This document shows, in pieces, positions 44,869 through 54,167 of a stretch of 64,000 nt of DNA. The stretch's first letter is position 1. Each line of letters starts with the position of its first letter. The notes beneath the pieces are model-generated. The model did not search any database. It was not told the DNA's origin and worked only from the letters and a program-made list of their open reading frames with translations. The DNA is from Deltaproteobacteria bacterium (GTDB lineage Bacteria > Desulfobacterota > Desulfobacteria > Desulfobacterales > Desulfosarcinaceae), in contig JAHLLR010000015.1 of assembly GCA_020444075.1 (NCBI GenBank), forward strand, positions 16,021-80,020, read 5' to 3'. The translations under genes were made by a program, and so were the position numbers.

Positions 44869-44884
44869 AGCAATTGGCTTGCCA
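44869..44884 (-). promoter_or_regulatory. Sigma-54 promoter of the secreted FN3 protein gene
   Basis: On the minus strand TGGCAAGCCAATTGCT: TGGCA at -24 and TTGCT at -12 with ten bases between GG and GC. It differs from the consensus TGGCACGN4TTGCT at one position. Transcription would start about 65 bases before the ATG at 44793. Confidence 0.8.
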
Positions 44885-45240
44885 GACGACCATCGATGAT
44901 TGCTTTTTTGGTTAGGCTTTTGTTTTTGTTAATAAATTATTTTTTCAATCGCATTGGCCATCCACGGGGTTCGGGTGGGAACGAACCGGACGGGAAAAAT
45001 TGGTAATTATGGAGTGCAAAAATCGTAATTCATTTCAATTTGGAATTAAACGCGGGGCATGCTTGGACACGGCTTCATATTCAGGCTAAAGTTCAACAGT
45101 TAACATTTGAAAATCGCCGCAAACCCGCATAAAAAAAACGTAAGTTACTGAAATCACCTGGGCGTGTCCGAAATAGGTAGTACCACAAAAAATCTGATTT
45201 TCCATTGAAAGCGCTGATTTATTACCCCTAAATTGGGAGT
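44885..45240. other. Spacer, no gene seen
   Basis: AT-rich start (TTGTTAATAAATTATTTTTT), then mixed sequence without a convincing frame. GTGGTACTACCTATTTCGGA on the minus strand near 45166-45186 is of unknown meaning. The IS5 left end begins at 45241. Confidence 0.35.
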
Positions 45241-46484
45241 GTGAGACCTTTGCATAACCTGCTAAAAATCGCTAATTCCAGCCGCGGTTATTTAATTCGT
45301 TTTCAAAACATCCACAAAAAAATGACCGGAATTTAATATATATCACTGAAAATACTTGCAAAAGTGAATGTTGTGTGCCATACTTCCTCCATCATTTCAA
45401 CCACTTGGAAGATCTTATGGGATTCAAAAAAATTGACCACGCCCCCACCTTTGCCGATTTTGTTCTCAAAGATTCCATGGACAAAAACCGATGTCTAACT
45501 CGCCTTACCGACATTGACGCATCCATTGACTGGATGAACGTAAACTCCATTTTGATGGGGCACTATCAGGTCGGTACCAGTAATCAGGGCGCCGATGCAT
45601 ACCCGCCATTGTTGCTGTTCAAATGCCTGCTCCTGCAAAAATGGTTTCATATCGATTCAGACCCTGAACTGGAAAGCCAGATTAACGATAGAATATCCTT
45701 TAAAAAATTCCTGGGCCTGTCCTTTGGCGATCCTGCCCCTGACCATTCAACCTTCTCACGCTTCGGAAAGCGGTTGTCCAAAAATGCCATGGATCAAATT
45801 AACTCCGCTATCCTGCGGCAGTTCGAACAAAAAGGACTCAATATCAATGAAGGTATCGCCGTCGATGCCAGACTGGTCAAATCGGCAAGCAGGCCGGTCA
45901 GCAACAAGGAAATCGATGAACTCAGGGATATACATAACACCCCACAGGGAAAACTCGACAAAAACGGAAAACCAAAAAAGTTCACCCGCGACCTGGAATC
46001 AAACTGGACGGTCAAAAATGATATCCCTCACTATGGAATTAAGGAACATGCTGCCGTTGACGTCAATCATGGGTTTGTCCTGACCACCACCATCACCCCG
46101 GCGTCGGTCAACGACACCAACTTTCGTCCCTATTGCACCGCCTATAGCCGGCATACCAGCCAACCCATCGAAAAAGTGTTTGCCGATAAGGGATATGCCG
46201 GTAAACCCAATCGAGACTTTCTGGCTGAAAATAAAATCGCTGACGGTATCATGCGTAAGGATTCAACCACGGCCAAGCTCACCGAATTCGAAATCGAGCG
46301 CAACAAAGAAATCTCCAAAGTCAGATACATCGTCGAACAGTATTTTGGGATCAGTCATCTTCATGACGGGGCCAAAAGAGCCCGGCTTACTACCATTGCT
46401 AAAAATACAATGGATTGCTGGTGCCGCCAGGCGGCTTTCAATATATCGCGGGGACTGAAGATCCTCCAATTGGCCACCTTATAG
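45241..46484 (+). mobile_element. IS5-family element, right end missing or unrecognised
   Basis: GTGAGACCTTTGCATAACC at 45241 is the left terminal region (the same GTGAGACCTTTGCA begins the fragment at 52612). The expected inverse of this end is not found between 46484 and the IS1634 remnant, so the right end was probably lost when the next element arrived. Confidence 0.7.
45417..46484 (+). CDS. IS5-family transposase
   Basis: 355 residues. ADAYPPLLLFKCLLLQKWFH, FKKFLGLSFGDPAPDHSTFS (N-terminal DUF772 region), INEGIAVDARLVKSASRPVS (first Asp), EKVFADKGYAGKPNRDFLAE (second Asp) and VRYIVEQYFGISHLHDGAKR (Glu) complete the DDE catalytic set. The frame is intact. GGAAG precedes the ATG at 45417; an in-frame GTG at 45375 extends it. 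The truncated copy at 52612 shares its N-terminal region. Confidence 0.9.
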   Translation: MGFKKIDHAPTFADFVLKDSMDKNRCLTRLTDIDASIDWMNVNSILMGHYQVGTSNQGADAYPPLLLFKCLLLQKWFHIDSDPELESQINDRISFKKFLGLSFGDPAPDHSTFSRFGKRLSKNAMDQINSAILRQFEQKGLNINEGIAVDARLVKSASRPVSNKEIDELRDIHNTPQGKLDKNGKPKKFTRDLESNWTVKNDIPHYGIKEHAAVDVNHGFVLTTTITPASVNDTNFRPYCTAYSRHTSQPIEKVFADKGYAGKPNRDFLAENKIADGIMRKDSTTAKLTEFEIERNKEISKVRYIVEQYFGISHLHDGAKRARLTTIAKNTMDCWCRQAAFNISRGLKILQLATL

Positions 46485-46705
46485 GTGGATAGGTGCGCCC
46501 GGAGTTCTTTTTCCGGGGCGGACACCTTAACATGAGCCTCCAGAAGGCTGATTTGCCTCCGAACAATGGCCGGAATCCTGATTTTTGAAGCGAATTGGTT
46601 GAAAATATCTCCGTAGTTTAAAGAAAAATTTGATGCCCTGCTTAAAATGAGAGGGAAATGCTAATATTCAAACCTCTCAGTGTCCTTAAAGTAAAGGAGG
46701 CTTCC
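46485..46705. other. Junction between IS5 and IS1634 sequences
   Basis: No gene. The inverse end of the IS5 element is not present here; the part just before 46706 has AAAGGAGG, the ribosome binding site of the IS1634 transposase, and AT-rich sequence that may contain its left end. Confidence 0.4.
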
Positions 46706-48371
46706 ATGTTTGCCAGGGTCAAAAAGTCCGGCAAATATCAGTATCTGCAAATCGTCGAGAACCGGAAAGAGGACGGCAAAGTAAAGCAACGCGTCATCAC
46801 GACCTTGGGGCGCATGGATCAGCTCAAGGAGAAAGATAGGATCGAAACGCTGATTCGTTCGCTTTCCAGGTTCTCGGAAAAAGCCTTGCTGATCATCTCA
46901 GGCAAAAGCGATGTCTCCGCTGAGGCGAAAAAGATTGGGCCGGTAATGATATTTGAACGCTTGTGGCAGGAGACGGGGATTAAAAAGGCCATACAGCAGC
47001 TTTTGACCGGACGCAAATATGAGTTCGATGTGGAAGCGGGCTATTTTCATGACGGTCTTGCATCGCCTGATGGTCTCGGGATCGGATCGAAACTGCGATC
47101 GCTGGCACCGCGACTATCTTATCGACGGGGTCAATGAATTGAAACTTCATCACCTCTATCATGCCATGGCCTTTTGGGGCGAGGCTACTGAGGATCAAAA
47201 AGGGGCCACCCCGTTTACCCCCCGCTGCAACAAAGACCTGATCGAAGAGTCGCTCTTTTTCTATCGTCGGGTCCTGCTTTCCCAGTTGGATATCGTCTTT
47301 TTCGATACGACCAGCATTTACTTCGAAGGTCGCGGCGGCGACACCATTGGCCATCGCAGGTTCAGCAAAGACCACCGGCCGGATTTGAAGCAGATGGTCG
47401 TGGGCGCAGTGATCAACAATCAAGGCCAACCGATCTGTTGCGAAATGTGGCCCGGCAACACCACCGACGTCAAAACCCTGCTACCGGTCATCGACAGATT
47501 ACAAGCCCGCTTTCCCATTGGACGGGTTTGCATCGTGGCCGACCGGGGATGATCAATGCCAAGACCCTTGAAACCCTTGAGGTGCCGGACAACCCGATTC
47601 CCTATTTTCTGGGCACCCGTATGCGCAAAGTAAAAGATATTCGAGACAAAGTTCTTTGGCATCCGGGCCGTTACCGACAGGTTCGCCCGGAAGGAATCGA
47701 CGCGAAGGATCCGGCCGCATTGAAAGTCAAGCAGGTGGTGCTCAACGACCGTCGCTACATTGTCTGTCTGAACCCTGGCCAGGCTGGCAAAGAGGCCCGG
47801 GATAGAGACAAGCTCGTCATGGCCCTTGACGCCCAATTGAAAAAAGGAGCAAAAAGCTTGCTAGGCAACAAAGGCTTTCGTAAGTATCTGACGATTGAAA
47901 AAGACAGCGCTCGTATCGATACAGCCAAAATCAAGTCCGAAGCCCGCTTTGACGGCAAGTGGATGTTGACCACCAACACGGTGCCTTTCGCCTTCCCAAG
48001 TGGCGCTCAAGTACAAGGAACTTTGGCAGGTGGAGAGAGTCTTCCGGGACGTCAAATCGTTGCTTACGACCCGTCCGATCTTCCACCAATGCGATGAAAC
48101 CATTCGCGGCCGTGTATTTTGCAGCTTCCTGGCCCTTGTTTTACGAAAAGAACTTCAAAACCGTCTTGAAGCATCGGGCAATGATTTTGAATGGCGCCAC
48201 ATCAAACAGGATCTCAAAGCGTTGCAGCGTGTCGAAATGGTGGAAAACGGTCACCGTTTTGCGATCCGCACGCAGAGCCAGGGTGTGTGCGGCAAGATCT
48301 TCCAGGCCGTGGGGGGGGCATGCCGCCGACGATACGAGAAAGCTAAGGCAACCAAAATATTCATCCGGTAG
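46706..48371 (+). pseudogene. IS1634-type transposase with three frameshifts
   Basis: MFARVKKSGKYQYLQIVENR starts the usual IS1634 N-terminus. A one-base insertion at about 47036 shifts the frame (FDVE, then RAIFMTVLHRLMVSGSDRNC in the next frame), a one-base deletion at about 47547 follows VCIVADRG (continuing MINAKTLETLE), and a third shift at about 47980-47990 precedes VALKYKELWQVERVFRDVKS. Together the pieces cover a whole transposase of about 550 residues. The catalytic region VFFDTTSIYFEGRGGDTIG is in the second piece. Inactive unless the errors are sequencing faults; three in one gene make that less likely. Confidence 0.85.
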
Positions 48372-49378
48372 TGCCAAGAACTTTTTACATGCCCGTAGTG
48401 ACCTGATATTATAGACTTTTTAAAAATCTAACTGTTGAAGATCAGTTAAAGTCTCGAATGACGCGAAGCGGTTTTGAAAAGTCAGCCATAATTTCTTCCG
48501 GATGCTTCTGGATGCCGATGGGAAATTGTTTGGATATGATTGAGAAAAATTTTTCCTAATTAACGGTGGTCCCCTTATATTTTACGGACCCCGGCAATCA
48601 GTAAAGTAACATAATTTTAGTAATTTATGAAATTTTTTGTTTTTGCATGGAAATTGCTTATATCGCTGATATCAAGATGCAAAATGGATCATTAAGTATT
48701 TTGGTTATATGGTACGTATCGACGATCAATTTGGATACCATAAGTCAGGTACTGCCGCCGGCCGGTATTCTCTCGTTTCTTAGTAAAGCATGCGGTTTTA
48801 AAACCGAAAACCGCCCCATGGTGCCGGTGTATTGAGAATTCTGCTCCTCGGTGGTGGGATTTTGTTTTACCCCGAGAAGATGATAAGACGCGTCGACCTG
48901 TGAACCCGGGACACTTCCGGGAACAGTCGCTCTCGCTGCATCGCACCAATCAAATGGTCGGGGTTGTGGGGATAGTCATACTGGTTTTCATCTTGAAAGA
49001 CTAATCAATGATCAAGGAGCGGCTGCAGCAGGGCATCTCCTTTGCGGCGCAAAGAAGGGCGGGCATGCTCGGACCGCCCTAGCTTCGGCCAATACGGTCG
49101 ATTGTGGTCAGGCTGCGCACCCGGTCGCGAACGCCTGCGACATCGGCGAACTGAAGGCAGACGAACACAACTTGAGCATATCCTATTCGTTTATGAAATT
49201 TGTCAACAACCACCTGGAGGTCGAGCAAATACTCAGTCAATCCACCACAAGGCTCAGGCATGGGTGGTCATATAGTGCATTGATTAATCGGGGACTACCC
49301 GGGCTGCAATCACAAGCTGTCGGCAATGGGATTAAAAGGCAGGCAACCATTACATTTTTATTATTTCAGGTGAAGAAA
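48372..49378. other. One-kilobase spacer without recognised gene
   Basis: No frame here matches a known family by eye. A short open stretch on the plus strand (HFREQSLSLHRTNQMVGVVG near 48907-48966) and the open frame leading into 49379 (NACDIGELKADEHNLSISYS) may be gene remains. GGTCCCC..GGACCCC near 48566-48594 is a loose inverted repeat. No sigma-54 promoter with correct spacing was found for the downstream gene. AGGTGAAG precedes 49379. Confidence 0.35.
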
Positions 49379-52300
49379 ATGGTCAACAAGACGCTAAAGA
49401 GACAATTACCCCAATGTTTTTTGTTGATTTGTCTTCTGGTTTTAAGCTTCAGCTCTCAGGGGGTATGTGCCGACTTCATCGCCGACAACGGCGGCCCCGG
49501 CACGACGTTTACGGGCACGTGGTCGGTCTCCGGCGCACCTGATTACTACGGCATAAACAGTGTGTGGGCCCGGGACGGCGCCACGTATTCATGGTCCTTT
49601 ACGCCCGCCACATCCGGCACCTATGCCGTTTCCATGTGGTGGACCGTATGGCCATCGCGCAGCACCAGCATACCCGTAGACATCCGGCACGCGGGAGGCA
49701 CCACCCGCCTTTACATCAATCAGAAGATAAATGGCGGGCAATGGAACAGTCTCGGCGATTATGCATTTAATTCCGGACAGGCCTATTCGGTCACCATCAC
49801 GGCCCAGCCCGGTCCCACCAGCACCTGCGCCGATGCGGTCATGTTCAGTGCCGTTGGCGGCAACACCCCGCCTCTGGCCGCAGACGACACGGTGGCAACC
49901 GACCAGGACACGCCGGTACAAATTAATGTAATCGCCAACGACAGCGATGTGGACGGCAGCATCGATCCCGGCACGCTTGTCGTGACGACGGATCCGGAAA
50001 ATGGGTTCGCACAACCCCATACCGACGGCAGCATTACCTACACGCCCGATGCCGGCTTCGCCGGTACGGATACTTTTTCCTACACCGTTGGCGATAACGA
50101 CGGGGCCAGATCCAATGCGGCCACGGTGACCGTGACGGTCCAGGGCGAATTGAGCGCAGTTGAGATCGACAATGGTTCTTCGACCACGACGTTTACGGGC
50201 ACGTGGTCGGTCTCCGGCGCACCTGATTACTACGGCATAAACAGTGTGTGGGCCCGGGACGGCGCCACGTATTCATGGTCCTTTACGCCCGCCACATCCG
50301 GCACCTATGCCGTTTCCATGTGGTGGACCGTATGGCCATCGCGCAGCACCAGCATACCCGTAGACATCCGGCACGCGGGAGGCACCACCCGCCTTTACAT
50401 CAATCAGAAGATAAATGGCGGGCAATGGAACAGTCTCGGCGATTATGCATTTAATTCCGGACAGGCCTATTCGGTCACCATCACGGCCCAGCCCGGTCCC
50501 ACCAGCACCTGCGCCGATGCGGTGGCCTTTGAAAAAGTTCCGGGTCCGCCGGATCCACCGACCATAACCGGTCCGGAACATATCTATATGTGTTTCATGT
50601 ATGGCGGAGAATCGAATAGGGAAAAAGCTCTATCGATTCTGCAGGGTTTGGGGGCGATCGAAGAAGACGGAACGTGGCGATATACCAATACCCGATTGGA
50701 CAAAACGTTTTACATCCACTTTGTGTCCACTATAGCTGGCATGAGAGAAGCGCTGAGAACAGAGGGTGCCCATATCATCACGACCGGCCATTCCAACTAT
50801 GGTTTGGGACCTATTTTTTCCCACGATATATACAATATTCGCTATATCGACGATGATCTGATATTCAATCTCTCTTCGCCGTGGATTAATGTCAGTGTCT
50901 CCGGCATGCGCACCGGCCAACCTTTTCCGAATTGGTGGCCCATATTCAAGGATGGAACCAGTGGAATTATGCCTTATGATTTCGGTAATCCGCTGGGAGA
51001 TCCGCCCTACAATTACTATATAACCTATCAGGTGCCGGGCGACCCGGCCCATTACAAGGTCGAAAGCGTTCGAGGCGGAGCTGTCGAAAGATTTCCTGAC
51101 TCGAACAGACCGGCCTGGTTCTCCGTTGACGGAAATCCGCCGGATCCGGACAATCCGGACGACCAACAGTATTACATTACCAACCCGGAGCCCTGGTATC
51201 CGTCTTTTGAATCCTACGGCATCTGGACCGCGGTCAATACCGGCAGCGGATTTTTTAAAGAAAATTATTTATACGCGCCGGCCGGTTCGGGAAACCGAGC
51301 AGTCGATTGGATATTCCAAATCCCCACGGCCGGTGAATACCAGGTCTTTGCCTGGTGGCCTGCTGCATCCACCCGCACGGCCACCGCGCCGTACACGGTA
51401 AATCATGCCTTTGGCACGACGACGGTTTTAATGAATCAGACAACCAATGGCGGACAATGGAATGAAATCGGTCGATTTTTCTTTGATGCAGGAGAAACCA
51501 CGGTATCCTTGGATGATAACACCAGCAGCGGCACCGTGGCTGCCGACGCCGTTCGAATCGTCCATATGGACAATCCGCCGGAGTTGATTCAGGCTAATTT
51601 CTACGCCACCAATCGAAGCGGACCCGCTCCTTTGGACGTCGTTTTCTCCAATCAAAGCTCCGGCGATTATACGGAGCGGCGCTGGGAGTTCGGAGACGGC
51701 ACCACCAATGATTCACGCGATTATATCACCCACACCTACAACTCTCCGGGCACTTACAGCATACGGCTGACAGTTACCGGTCCATCGGGCAGTGATGTCA
51801 GGACCGAAACCGCTTACATTACGGTCGGCAGCACGACGCCTCCGCTTCTGGCCGAGTTTTCCGGGGATTCACAAGAAGGGCTTATTCCGTTGGAGGCGGG
51901 TTTTGAGGATCAAAGTTCCGGCGATATTGTCGCCTGGTTCTGGGATTTCGGCGACGGGCAGGTGAGCATGGAACAAAATCCGATCCACACCTATGCCGCA
52001 GAGGGAAATTTCACGGTAAGACTGACCGTCACCGATTCAAGCGGTCAAAGCGATACGGAAGTAAAAGAGAATTTTGTGCTGGCACGAATCTACGACAAGA
52101 GTGTCGACAATGTCGATTATCCCAAGACTCACTACAGAAAGAAAACCATTCTGTTCCGCAAAGCCCTTGATATGGACAAGAGCGAGTTCAGGTACGCCCG
52201 CATGTTTTACAGTAGCTGCAATTCAGGCAACTACTATATGGACACCTTCAATCGCGGCATCATGTTCTATACCTTAAACGCGGCCAGCGGTCGCATCGAT

Positions 52301-52417
52301 CTCTATCTTAAGGACTATCTCGCAGGCAAAAGCGACGAGGAAATATGGGCAAGACTCCAGATGTACGAACCCGTCTACGATTACTATAATTTCAACAAAT
52401 ACCCGTGGGAACAGTAG
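49379..52417 (+). CDS. Large secreted multidomain protein: golvesin-C-like, Ig-like and PKD domains
   Basis: 1012 residues. Signal peptide (about 1-27, ending SFSSQGVCA), golvesin-C/xanthan-lyase-like domain 1 (about 30-155), a cadherin/Ig-like domain (PPLAADDTVATDQDTPVQIN to AATVTVTVQG), golvesin-C-like domain 2 (about 262-385, identical to domain 1 in DNA), an unassigned region (about 395-600) with HIYMCFMYGGESNREKA and IITTGHSNYGLGPIFSHD, a third diverged golvesin-C-like domain (about 605-725), two PKD domains (RWEFGDGTTND and WFWDFGDGQVSMEQNP) and an unassigned C-terminal 100. The layout is that of an extracellular polysaccharide-binding protein; the middle region may be catalytic. It lies between two IS5 copies. 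Confidence 0.82.
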   Translation: MVNKTLKRQLPQCFLLICLLVLSFSSQGVCADFIADNGGPGTTFTGTWSVSGAPDYYGINSVWARDGATYSWSFTPATSGTYAVSMWWTVWPSRSTSIPVDIRHAGGTTRLYINQKINGGQWNSLGDYAFNSGQAYSVTITAQPGPTSTCADAVMFSAVGGNTPPLAADDTVATDQDTPVQINVIANDSDVDGSIDPGTLVVTTDPENGFAQPHTDGSITYTPDAGFAGTDTFSYTVGDNDGARSNAATVTVTVQGELSAVEIDNGSSTTTFTGTWSVSGAPDYYGINSVWARDGATYSWSFTPATSGTYAVSMWWTVWPSRSTSIPVDIRHAGGTTRLYINQKINGGQWNSLGDYAFNSGQAYSVTITAQPGPTSTCADAVAFEKVPGPPDPPTITGPEHIYMCFMYGGESNREKALSILQGLGAIEEDGTWRYTNTRLDKTFYIHFVSTIAGMREALRTEGAHIITTGHSNYGLGPIFSHDIYNIRYIDDDLIFNLSSPWINVSVSGMRTGQPFPNWWPIFKDGTSGIMPYDFGNPLGDPPYNYYITYQVPGDPAHYKVESVRGGAVERFPDSNRPAWFSVDGNPPDPDNPDDQQYYITNPEPWYPSFESYGIWTAVNTGSGFFKENYLYAPAGSGNRAVDWIFQIPTAGEYQVFAWWPAASTRTATAPYTVNHAFGTTTVLMNQTTNGGQWNEIGRFFFDAGETTVSLDDNTSSGTVAADAVRIVHMDNPPELIQANFYATNRSGPAPLDVVFSNQSSGDYTERRWEFGDGTTNDSRDYITHTYNSPGTYSIRLTVTGPSGSDVRTETAYITVGSTTPPLLAEFSGDSQEGLIPLEAGFEDQSSGDIVAWFWDFGDGQVSMEQNPIHTYAAEGNFTVRLTVTDSSGQSDTEVKENFVLARIYDKSVDNVDYPKTHYRKKTILFRKALDMDKSEFRYARMFYSSCNSGNYYMDTFNRGIMFYTLNAASGRIDLYLKDYLAGKSDEEIWARLQMYEPVYDYYNFNKYPWEQ
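49501..50523. repeat. Two perfect 339-bp copies inside the golvesin-domain gene
   Basis: Bases 49501-49839 and 50185-50523 are identical (offset 684 bp), starting CACGACGTTTACGGGCACGT and ending in GCCGATGCGGT. Even the reverse-frame readings are the same. A fresh duplication or conversion event. Confidence 0.85.
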
Positions 52418-52611
52418 CGAAAAAGCTTCTGATCGGGAACCCCTGATAAAACAGTTTTTTGCACCAATCGGTGGATTTCCAGTCCAAGGGAGGGAATTTA
52501 ATAACCTTCCCTGGACTGGTATGCGGCTGCTGGGACCCCCAAGGACCTGCCAGCAGTGATCTGAAGCCTGCGGGTCATTTTTCGCTGTCCATGGTGATGA
52601 GAAGCCAGAGA

Positions 52612-53072
52612 GTGAGACCTTTGCACAACCTCAGCAGAATTGGGCCGTCGGCTGTCCGGATCCAATTTTCATTTATCAGCTTAATTTTTCCGTTTTAAGT
52701 CAATAATTCAACAGGTTATATCGCTTGCCTGTGATACATATCTTCCAACATTACAATAAGTTGGAGGATTTCATGGGCTACAAACAAATGAACAATTCGC
52801 TCGGCTTCGCTGACCTGGCTCTCGCAAGTTCCTTGAAACATAATCGCAGCCTAAAACTCATGCAAACGCTCAACACCGTCATCGATTGGGTTCGCGTTGA
52901 ACAAATCCTTATTGCCCATTATGCTGTCGGGACTAGTGGTGAAGGCGCCGATGCATACCCGCCGCTGTTTCTTTTTAAGTTTATGCTCCTTCAAAAGTGG
53001 TTCCGCCCCAGTACGATCTTCCGGACCTACGGGATAAATATCCAATCCGATCCGGAACTCGAAAACCAGATT
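52612..53072 (+). mobile_element. IS5-family element, left-end fragment
   Basis: GTGAGACCTTTGCACAACC matches the left end at 45241. The transposase starts at ATG 52773 (MGYKQMNNSLGFADLALASS) and follows the IS5 pattern (ADAYPPLFLFKFMLLQKWF, then SDPELENQI) before breaking at 53072, where a GIY-YIG gene remnant on the other strand begins. About 100 codons of the transposase remain, with an internal change at RPSTIFRTYGIN. A dead fragment. Confidence 0.8.
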
Positions 53073-53224
53073 CACCCAGTTAAATAAGATTTGAGCCTGT
53101 TCTTTAAAAACATCCTTCCGTGGTATGTTTTTAGATACTTTTCTCGGTGGGTGGCATCCTCTTGGCTTAAGCAGGCTTCATAGTATATCAATCGCAGAGG
53201 AAGACGATCCTTTGTTGAGTCAAC
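53072..53224 (-). pseudogene. GIY-YIG nuclease, C-terminal fragment
   Basis: Reading the minus strand from 53224 gives VDSTKDRLPLRLIYYEACLS, then QEDATHREKYLKTYHGR and KNRLKSYLTG with stop at 53072: 50 residues matching the C-terminal half of small GIY-YIG endonucleases (STKxRxPxxLIYYEA, REKYLKT, KNRLKSYL). The N-terminal half with GIY and YIG is missing. The fragment abuts the 3' end of the group II intron remnant, so the intron seems to have inserted in this gene. Confidence 0.75.
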
Positions 53225-53225
53225 A

Positions 53226-53468
53226 GTCGCGGTAGAGACCGCCCTTTCGGGCGGCCCCCCGCACAGATCCCGGCGTGCGGAATTACCGCACCGGGCTCCT
53301 ATCTTGGGTAATTGGCGTAAAAGCGCACGTTAGGGTATGGATGCTGTACTGTGGGTGTTGGGATCCATCGCTTGACGATAGGCTTGAATCGCTCCCAGTT
53401 CATGCGCTGCCTACCCCTTCACCGTAAGACTCTTTCATTCTCAACTCCATGCCGGTCTCCCGGCGCAC
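53226..53468 (-). mobile_element. Group II intron remnant (ends kept, reverse transcriptase lost)
   Basis: Minus strand: GTGCG at 53468-53464 fits an intron 5' end. GAGCCCGGTGCGG with loop TAAT and CCGCACGCCGGGATC (53298-53266) has the size and shape of domain V, and the following hairpin to CTACCGCGAC (53230-53226) fits domain VI and the 3' end in AC. Only 243 bp remain and no reverse transcriptase is encoded, although MELRMKESYGEG near 53450 resembles a reading frame often found beside such introns. Boundaries are inferred. Confidence 0.55.
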
Positions 53469-53590
53469 TAAACGTCCTATAAACCCCATCTTCTCAATCC
53501 AAAAAAAATCTGGCATGGTGTGATAGAAAATGGGTGAGGGCTATCTTAAAAAGCAGGGGAACAGGGATAATTGAGGAGAAAAAGGAAGAA

Positions 53591-54003
53591 TCAATAGCGC
53601 ATGGCGGCCAGAGCCTTCCTATCGATATTTTTCGGCATAAGCGCTTGGTAGTCCTCCGTCGTCCTGGCCAAAGGCAGTTTTGCAAACAGGTAACGAAGAT
53701 AGGCATAGGGTTCAAGCCCGTTGGCCTTGGCGGTTTCGATCAGGCTGAAGAAGGTTGCGCTGGCCTCCGCTCCCCTGGGGGCTCCCGAAAACAGCCAGTT
53801 CTTTCTGCCCAGCACAAATGGACGAATGGCGTTTTCAGCAACATTGTTGTCGGGTTTCAGAAACCCGGCGTCGATATAAACCACCAATTTATCCCATTGG
53901 TGCAGTATTGGATCGCTTTGCCCAAAAGGCTCTTCGGGGGGACTTGTGGATGATAGGTGTCCAACCAGGTCCTGAACCGGTCCAGTACCGGCTTGGCCTT
54001 CAG
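53591..54003 (-). pseudogene. IS66-family transposase, C-terminal remnant with frameshift
   Basis: [72 protein letters not shown] is the well-known end of IS66 TnpC. Upstream the matching sequence ([20 protein letters not shown]) lies in another frame, so a frameshift occurs near 53890-53910. The N-terminal part and the partner genes are absent. Confidence 0.85.
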
Positions 54004-54004
54004 A

Positions 54005-54047
54005 AAACAAAACCCCGACAGATGGCAGCGCTGTCGGGGTTTTGTTT
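54005..54047. terminator. Bidirectional terminator
   Basis: AAACAAAACCCCGACAG (54005-54021) pairs perfectly over 17 bases with 54031-54047 around a nine-base loop. T-rich tails exist in both directions. It separates the IS66 remnant from the exopolysaccharide cluster and is about 120 bases beyond the wecB stop. Confidence 0.85.
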
Positions 54048-54167
54048 AGCTTTATTTTGTGGAGCAGTTGGCTTTGAAGCTCAGTCTAAAAGGAACGCCG
54101 GCCGGGGATGCGACAAGCAATATAAACACCCTCAGTTGTTCTTTATCGATCAGGTGATGATAGAACG

